Source of the DNA: Astropecten irregularis
Taxonomy: Eukaryota; Echinodermata; Asteroidea; Paxillosida; Astropectinidae
Reading direction: 5' to 3'
DNA: 64,000 nucleotides
Assembly (NCBI GenBank): GCA_963971285.1
Contig: OZ020244.1
Coordinates: 31,186,001 to 31,250,000, forward strand
The position numbers and the translations under genes are program-made. How positions within the stretch are numbered: the first letter of the stretch is position 1; each line of letters opens with the position of its first letter. This document shows, piece after piece, positions 57,821 to 64,000 of the stretch. Below the pieces are notes generated by a model. The model did no database searches and was not told where the DNA came from. It saw only the letters and a program-made list of their open reading frames with translations.

Positions 57821-60800
57821 GTAAATAGCGTGTCTACTTGGCTGTAAAAAAATAATCCTGATTTGTCTGAGTCTTTTGATCGACATCATAGCTGTTTGAT
57901 ACTAGTCTGCCAGTGTCTGCTAGATCACCATGCAGAGGTACATGTACATGTAACTAGGTTTGGTAATCCTAGGTGACTCTGGCCACCATTCTTTTAAAAG
58001 ATCAAAAATAAAAGAGAAAAGACTTAAGAAATACTGTGGCTGTTTTTCACTGTTTTCTCAAAAAGTGGGCACCGTATGGGACTGAAATTTTCACAGCTGA
58101 CTGTTACTGTATCTGTCATGATATTTTTGTGATATGATATGTATTTCTTTGATCAAAACAAAAGTATGATACTACCTTTAAAGTTAATATCATACTTTGG
58201 TTTTTGTCAAAGAAATACAGATTCATGGGCAGAAATATCACTTGAGGAAGATACAGTAACAGTCATCTGTGAAAATTTCAGTCCCATACGGTGCCCACTT
58301 TTTGAGAAAACAGTGTAAAACAGCCACAGTATTTCTTAAGTCTTTTCTCTTTTATTTTTGATCTTTTAAAGATCAAAAATAATTTTGGTCACTAGTTTGA
58401 CTCTTTTCTGGATAAAAACAGCATTTCAGACAGAAAGATTTTAACAATGTATTTCTACCATCACCATCTTTATACCCTGTAAGTTATACGTAAATCTGTG
58501 AACATTTCTGTTTTGGTTTCTTACCAAAGTATGATACTACCTTTATTTTAGTCTCCTAAAAATGAGCCTCAGGATTGCACTCCAATATGCAGTACTTAAA
58601 TAGTTTGATATTCTTAGGTTACTACCATTCGGAGAGAGTTGTTAGAAGTAGGCCCTACATGCATGTGCTGTATTTATATGTTTTTTCATCTCCTGCCCAG
58701 CATGTGGACGGCAGTGAAGATATACCTGGTGCACTGACAGCTCTTCCCTGGGAACTGGTTGATTCCATCTCCCTGTATGAACACCTTGACGTCTCCTTTA
58801 ACCTCCTCCGCTACCTGCCAACAGAGCTGCCCATGCGCCTTCCTCACCTGTCCTTCCTCAACCTCAGCCACAACCGTCTGGAGTCACTCCCGGAGAGCTT
58901 TGCCCTCCTCTTCCACCTCCGGACGCTGCTCCTGAACCACAACGGACTGCGGACTCTGCCGGCCTCGTTCGTCCACCTGGTCAAGCTAGAGAGGCTGGAT
59001 GCCTCCCACAATGTCCTGGAGGCACTGCCGGACAGGATGGGAGACATGGAGTCACTGGAGAAGCTGAATGTCAGCGACAACTTCCTGACCTCTCTGCCGT
59101 CCTCCCTGGGGCGTTCTCCGTCTCTGCGAGTCATCTTGGCTGCCAACAATCGATGCGTGGTCCCGCTGCAGTCAGTCTGCAACGAGGGGTCAGAAGCCGT
59201 CCTGAGATTTCTCAGGAAACAGTGCCAGAATGGTGTATCAAAACACAAGGCAGTGGATCAAGGAAACATCTTCAAAAGGACAAGAGGTGTGATCATCTTT
59301 GATCAAATTTTGAACCTTCTTATAGTGCGAGCCTTCTAAAAACTTGAATTTTGGAGCTTTACCAAACCAAAACTCCATGCGAATGTTATGCTTTAAAGCA
59401 AACAATAGCAGAATACAAATTGAAAGCAGTAAACATCACATGGAAGTTTAGTTAGCTATCTTGAATTTGTCAAGGAACACAAAATTGCATTGTATACCAA
59501 TAATCTTAGTTTCTATGCAATTTAAGTGGTTAAAGTTATTGGAAAGTGAATAAAGAAAATTTACTGGAGCGTGATTCGAATCAGTGTCCCCCAGAATACC
59601 TTACCAGAGCTCTACCAACTTAGCTATCCAGCCCTAAGATGGCAGTGTTCCTAATAGTCAATTATCTTTGTTCATTTAGCAGCCACGAAACCAAGTTAAA
59701 CGGAACCTTCCTCAATAGTTTCATTTCATCCCCGCAGGTGACGTGCTGCAATCTGCTGTTTCCAATCCCCACTCGGCGCGAGCCCAGTACCTACAGCAGC
59801 AGACAGAGACCATCAACACCACCAGCCGAATACGCACCCCACTCAGACCCCCCTTGGATGCCACAACCCTGGAGGCTGACGACCTCAAGGACAAGATAGT
59901 TGGTAAAGGGACCATTCAGTTTTATACACCAGTTCCAAATGTCTTCGTTGACTAGCTCCTTGGCATGAGACATTGCTGTGTTGATCAGCGAAGTAAACCA
60001 GATTTAGGCAGAAGTCCTTCTTGATGACAACTGCTTCTCTTTTTGACTTTTGTAGTCTCTAAATTCTTTAATATTTGCATTGACTTCCTCTTGCGACTAA
60101 CGTAAATAGCACCCTCTTGCTCACCAAGAGGTGGTTTCAAAACTTTCAAAACTCCAAAAGTTATTTATTTTAAAGGGCCGATTGCATTTTGTCTCTACAT
60201 GAAAATGCAAAATTTCCATGTACAAACACGCAGCTAGCGCATAGTTTGGCCAGCACGCACACGCGCTCCACTTTGTCTCTTTGTGAAAACGCAAAATGGC
60301 ATACGGGCGGTATTTTGTCCCCATAGAACAACGTGAATTTTTGCTAATTTGTCTCTTCGTGAAATGATTAAATGCCTCTTGTGTGACATTTGCCCTTTAT
60401 TGATTTCCATGATCTCTATGATTAGATTTGATTTTAACTAAAAAAAAGAGTTTGCCAAGATGTCCCTTGCATTAACCTCAATCGATTTAGGCAAAAAAAA
60501 AAGAATTTTGAAAAAATATTGATTTTGGCCAACTTTGTACCATTGTGAAAACGGTGACGATATGTGCCCTTAAATGGCAGGTACTCAGAGGTACTTTTAA
60601 AGTGATTTCTCATATTGTTTCACCACTAATTAGCACAGACAATGTCATTCTGTCATTCTGTCATTTTGTCATTCTGTCATTCTGTCACTTTGTCATTCTG
60701 TCAGGTCTGTTGTATGGAGCAGCCATTGGCGATGCCTTGGGCCTGAGCACAGCGCACATGAGCCCCGATGAATGCTACTTCCATTATGACGAGGGCGCTC

Positions 60801-61841
60801 TTCAGTATCAGAACATCATCATAGACAAATACAGACTGCAGTGGGAGAAAGGGGATTGGACAACGGCTTTTGACCAAATGGTGAGATGACCGTACCGCAG
60901 CTAAGTGCCAGAGCCCCAAACCATGACTCTGCTTACTGTTTAAAAACGTAAATTGCTTACTGTGCCAGGAATCTCTGTTTAGTGTAAATAGGGAATCCCT
61001 GCTTACTGTATAAGGGAATCTCTGCTTACTGTAAAAAGGGAATCCCTGCTTACTGTATTAGGGAATCCCTGCTTACTGTAAAAAGGGAATCTTTACTTAC
61101 TGCAAATAGGGAATCTTTGCTTACTGTACCTCTGCTTACTTTAAATGAGGAATCTCTGCTTACTGTAAATAGGGAATCTCTGCTTACTGTAAATAGGGAA
61201 TCTCTGCTTATTGTAAATAGGGAATCTCTGTTTACTGCAAATATGGAATCTCTGCTTACTGTAAATAGGGAATCTCTGTTTACTCTAAATAGGGAATCTG
61301 TGCTTACTGTAAATAGGAAATCTCTGCTTACTAAAAATAGGGAATCTCTGCTTACTGTAAAAAAGGGAATATCTGTTTACTGTAAATAGGGAATCTCTGC
61401 TTACTGTAAATAGGGAATCTCTGCTTACTGAAAAATAGGGAATCTCTGCTTACTGTAAAAAGGGAATCTCTGCTTACTGTAAATAGGGAATCCCTGCTTA
61501 CTGTAAATAAGGAATGTCTCGGTCTGCCTACTGTATTTATATGGAATCTCTGCAGGGATAGGTTGCTTTCTAGAACTCCTTAATATGAAAGGAAAATATC
61601 CCTTGACCAAAGATTTTTTATAACAATTCTGTCAGTCCAGACAGTGGTCATGGGTAGACAATGAAGTTTAGTTTGTTTTATCACTGATTTGCAGGCATTG
61701 GTGCTGGATTCCATAATCCACTGGGCCGGGGTCGTAGACGAGCTGGACTTTGCTAAGAGACTGCACCACTGGTCCCATCAGGGCTTCCCCGAGCTAGGAG
61801 ATAGACAGGGCATCGCTGGCTTCAGTAATACCGTCGCTAAG
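57722..61841 (+). CDS. LRR-ADP-ribosylglycohydrolase fusion gene, 5' part
   Basis: Five exons in matching phase encode about 391 residues, open at the 3' end. Residues 34-180 hold about six leucine-rich repeats of the SHOC2-like 23-residue type. A polar linker follows (residues 229-283), then the start of an ADP-ribosylglycohydrolase domain with GAAIGDALGLS and GDWTTAFDQM. ADP-ribosylglycohydrolases remove ADP-ribose from proteins with two Mg ions, held in part by the Asp pair of a W-T-D-D motif; here both are replaced (W-T-T-A). The rest of the domain must lie beyond 64000. The ATG at 57722 is the first in frame and gives MGNIEG, a loose N-myristoylation match; an upstream exon cannot be excluded. 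I know no standard gene symbol for this fusion. Confidence 0.85.
57990..58191. mobile_element. Family A element, copy 12 (right half)
   Basis: It contains AAAAGTGGGCACCGTATGGG and ends AGTATGATACTACCTTTAA, directly next to copy 13. Confidence 0.8.
58188..58545. mobile_element. Family A element, copy 13
   Basis: A complete copy of 358 bp from TTTAAAGTTAATATCATACT to AGTATGATACTACCTTTA, ending about 155 bp before LRR-ARH exon 2. Confidence 0.85.
58701..59286 (+). CDS. LRR-ARH exon 2: leucine-rich repeats
   Basis: The acceptor is TGCCCAG and the donor GTGTGA, phase 0 to 1. Repeats include HLDVSFNLLRYLPTEL, FLNLSHNRLESLPESF, LLLNHNGLRTLPASF, RLDASHNVLEALPD and KLNVSDNFLTSLPSSL. It is GC-rich and without stops over 586 nt. 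Confidence 0.93.
59540..59690 (-). repeat. tRNA-derived SINE fragment
   Basis: On the minus strand GGGCTGGATAGCTAAGTTGG and TTCGAATCACGC resemble A and B boxes. It ends about 50 bp before LRR-ARH exon 3. Confidence 0.6.
59738..59902 (+). CDS. LRR-ARH exon 3: linker
   Basis: The acceptor is CCGCAG and the donor GTAAAG, phase 1 to 1. It reads DVLQSAVSNPHSARAQYLQQ, RIRTPLRPPLDA and EADDLKDKIV, a polar linker without a recognised fold. Confidence 0.85.
60155..60560. repeat. Second copy of the TTTGTCTCTTCGTGAAA repeat
   Basis: It matches 4320-4760 over most of its length, including AAAGGGCCGATTGCA and GCCCTTTATTGATTTCCATG. Confidence 0.7.
60645..60703. repeat. 8-bp tandem repeat forming the exon 4 acceptor
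   Basis: GTCATTCT is repeated about seven times with single-base variants and ends GTCAG, the splice acceptor. The pyrimidine-rich tract in front of the exon is therefore the array itself. Confidence 0.85.
60705..60880 (+). CDS. LRR-ARH exon 4: start of ADP-ribosylglycohydrolase domain
   Basis: The acceptor is the end of an 8-bp tandem repeat (GTCAG) and the donor is GTGAGA, phase 1 to 0. It reads GLLYGAAIGDALGLSTAHMS and WEKGDWTTAFDQM. The G-x-x-G-D-A-L-G motif is canonical. Confidence 0.93.
60940..61550. repeat. 24-bp minisatellite, about 24 copies
   Basis: The unit is GGGAATCTCTGCTTACTGTA plus AATA. It lies in the intron between LRR-ARH exons 4 and 5. Since 24 is divisible by three, it opens frames with an 8-residue repeat on both strands. 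Confidence 0.9.
61695..61841 (+). CDS. LRR-ARH exon 5
   Basis: The acceptor is TTGCAG and the donor GTAAGT, phase 0 to 0. It reads ALVLDSIIHWAGVVDELDFA, KRLHHWSHQGFPELGD and GIAGFSNTVAK, matching the helices after the W-T-D-D motif in this family. Confidence 0.92.
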
Positions 61842-61907
61842 GTAAGTCGGCCAGGTGCTGATTTTGTTGTGATTTTACTAACTTTGCTTCATGTATCAGA
61901 AAGCATT

Positions 61908-62269
61908 TAAGGTAATATCATACTTTGGTTTTTGTCAAAGAAATACAGATCCGTGGGCAAAAATACCAAGACAGATACAGTAACAGTCATCTGTGAAAAT
62001 TTCAATCCCATACGGTGCCCACTTTTTGAGAAAACAGTGAAAAATTGCCACAGTATTTCTTCTTTTATTTTTGATCTTTAAAAGATCTTTAAAAGATCAA
62101 AAATCATTTTGGTCACTGGTTTTACTCTTTTCTGGATAAATACAGCATTTCAGGCAGAAAAATTGTAACGGTATGTTTCTACCATCACCATCTCTATACT
62201 CTGTAAGTTGTAGGTAAATCTTTGAAGATTTCTGTTTCGGTATGCTACCCAAGTATGATAGTACCTTTA
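61908..62269. mobile_element. Family A element, copy 14
   Basis: A complete copy from TTAAGGTAATATCATACTTT to AAGTATGATAGTACCTTT, lying 66 bp after the exon 5 donor. Confidence 0.85.
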
Positions 62270-62532
62270 TAACTACTGGATTACTACTGGTAATACTGAC
62301 TAGCGCCCTCTTGTGATTAAACTCATACAAAAATAGTTACATGTTGTTTCCTTAAAAAACTTTGACACCAATTTGGATGATTTTTTTTTACAGGATAAGT
62401 TTTATGCTGTGCATTTTCAAAACTTGATAAATAGGACAAAGGCTTACCGTCCCCCCCCCAAAAAAAAAAAAAAACCCCAAAAACGTGACCAATAATGTAC
62501 AATTGTACATGTACTATCTACTGGTTGAAAGT

Positions 62533-62654
62533 AATGGGAGATTTTTGAGAACCGGTCTTCCAAGTCAACAGCGCACGCAATTGTGAGCATGCGCGAGTTG
62601 TTGTGCGCGTGCGCTGTTGACTGCTAGAAGACCGGTTCTCCAAAGTCTCCCATT
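62533..62654. mobile_element. Family B palindromic MITE, copy 5
   Basis: It runs from AATGGGAGATTTTTGAGAAC to GTTCTCCAAAGTCTCCCATT. TA on both sides (GTAATGGG, CCCATTAT) hints at a TA target. Confidence 0.85.
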
Positions 62655-63534
62655 ATCTGCGTATTGATATTGGATTATTTATCTGTACATGGATCAGAAT
62701 TAGTACTGTTCTGTAGCACTCCCTACAGATGCTCCCTAACAATTGAAGTTCAAAATGGCGACACCTCCGTCATATTTTGTGAATTTCTGGCTGTGCATGT
62801 CATGTGTAAACGATAGCCCGCGTTCGACATATTAGGCCTTGTTCGTCTGCTGTTTAGTGTATTTCACTCAAAAAATTACATCGTCATTGACGTTTGCAAT
62901 TCTACGTTAATAAGCCGCACGAATAATTTCTGACAAATCAGCAGCTTTAGACTACAATAGACGCTATATCCCGAGGGAAAGCACTCGAGGCTGAGATATT
63001 AAGAAGGATTTTGATTTTTCAGACATGACAGCGCAAAACCAAAAGTTTGATCACGAGCAACACAAATTCATTTTGTTTCGCTTTTTTTGTTGTGTATTGT
63101 TTGTTTGATTGTTTGTATTTGATCTGAAAGGGCAATTATGTAACTTTTTCCAGAGGGAATTGCTCCTGTTCCCCCTCATCCCAAAAATAGCTGAGCTTGT
63201 CAGTAAGAAAAATAAATGACTTGATACAGTGTCATAAAGAAATCCAATTATAGTACAATATGAGCCTTTTATTTGCCAACATGCCGGTGATAAGAGACAC
63301 AAATGACTTTGTGATGGGAAAAAGTAATGATTGTCTTATCAACGATTTGGCCAGTTTTAGACCTTTGCAAGGCTTGGTTGTGATTGCACCCAAAGGATTT
63401 GGGAAGATCACTTTATCTCTTCGCTGTCAGGATATGATGATGAATTTGCAAAGCATCTCTGGGGGGGGGGGGGGGGTCTGAGGACGTGTCTACGCTACTG
63501 GCCCCATATATCCTCTGTGATTTTGGGGGCAGAG

Positions 63535-63860
63535 GTGGCAAAGTGCGTTAGGCACTTGCCTCTCACCAATGTGGCCGGCCCGGGTTTGATCCCGGCTTGG
63601 GTCATAATGTGAGAAGAGTTGTGCGTTTGGTTCTCTCCTATGCTACAAGTGTTTTTCTCTCCGGGTTGTTCGGTTTTCCTCCCTCCACAAAAAAACCAAA
63701 CACGTTTGCTCTTAAGCTGTGCTCCGTGGTCATATATGGGTTGATGTGGCTGCCTGCCAAAGGGCGCCCATGAAAGCCTGCTACTCGGTCACGTGTAGCA
63801 CCATCCTTCATAATTCATATTGTAATTGCTGGGCACCTCTGGAAAACAGTGTTTCACTGA
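63535..63860 (+). repeat. tRNA-derived SINE, second type
   Basis: GTTAGGCACTTGCCTCTCAC and GGCCCGGGTTTGATCCCGG form A- and B-box-like parts. A body with GTTGTGCGTTTGGTTCTCTC follows, and the inverse copy is at 45842-46145. Confidence 0.65.
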
Positions 63861-64000
63861 GCAGGTAAACCCAAGGTAAACAAGAAATAAAAAAAATAAA
63901 TAAATAGATTTGAGTTGAGTTTGCTTTAGGACTTAAATGGGTAATTGTATGACATTTGTTTTGATATAAAGCAGTATTTTATAAAAGTAATATTGCCATT

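Larger units (their letters stand above)
62270..64000. other. LRR-ARH intron continuing off the window
   Basis: I looked for the next ADP-ribosylglycohydrolase exon and found none. Apart from the MITE at 62533 and the SINE at 63535 it holds C-, A- and G-runs (62453-62475, 63461-63476) and AT-rich DNA. Confidence 0.5.

Noticed and set aside
61117..61389. 90-codon frame with an 8-residue repeat
   Set aside because: It is the product of the 24-bp minisatellite inside an intron.

Overview
The window is animal genomic DNA: genes are split into many short exons with GT-AG introns, and the introns are full of foldback elements, tRNA-derived SINEs and minisatellites. Reelin is an animal gene. With the repeat style, it suggests an invertebrate deuterostome, perhaps an echinoderm; the species is a guess and the sequence alone does not fix it.

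Three genes can be read. (1) 373-38435, plus strand: the 3' two thirds of a reelin (RELN) gene. I joined 33 coding exons whose splice phases agree throughout, giving about 2,092 residues from the end of subrepeat 3A through repeat 8 to the stop codon. Six EGF modules are present and correspond to EGF 3-8 of vertebrate reelin; the gene's 5' part lies upstream of the window. (2) 53609-44097, minus strand: a complete TRABD-like gene (TraB domain) of eight coding exons and about 525 residues, with a long acidic N-terminal region. It is tail-to-tail with reelin. (3) From about 57722, plus strand: the 5' part of a gene joining leucine-rich repeats to an ADP-ribosylglycohydrolase domain. It is head-to-head with the TRABD-like gene and runs off the right edge. 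Its metal-binding motif is altered.

The main mobile element is a Ty3/gypsy-type LTR retrotransposon at 6351-11580, antisense inside a reelin intron. By eye its two 298-bp LTRs are identical, it has a 5-bp target duplication, and gag and pol are long open frames offset by one nucleotide. It sits inside one arm of an older foldback element.

The rest of the non-coding DNA is mostly non-autonomous repeats. One terminal-inverted-repeat element of about 360 bp (called family A here) has 14 copies, and several palindromic families (B, C, D) have 5-6 copies each. Nested insertions include a 1.07-kb element with a 9-bp duplication, a Harbinger-like MITE with a TTA duplication, and a 5'-truncated LINE with a 7-bp duplication. 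Several repeat families carry hammerhead-ribozyme-like motifs. Tandem arrays with units of 8, 24, 69, about 87 and 90 bp lie in introns or between genes. No prokaryotic features or CRISPR arrays are present.
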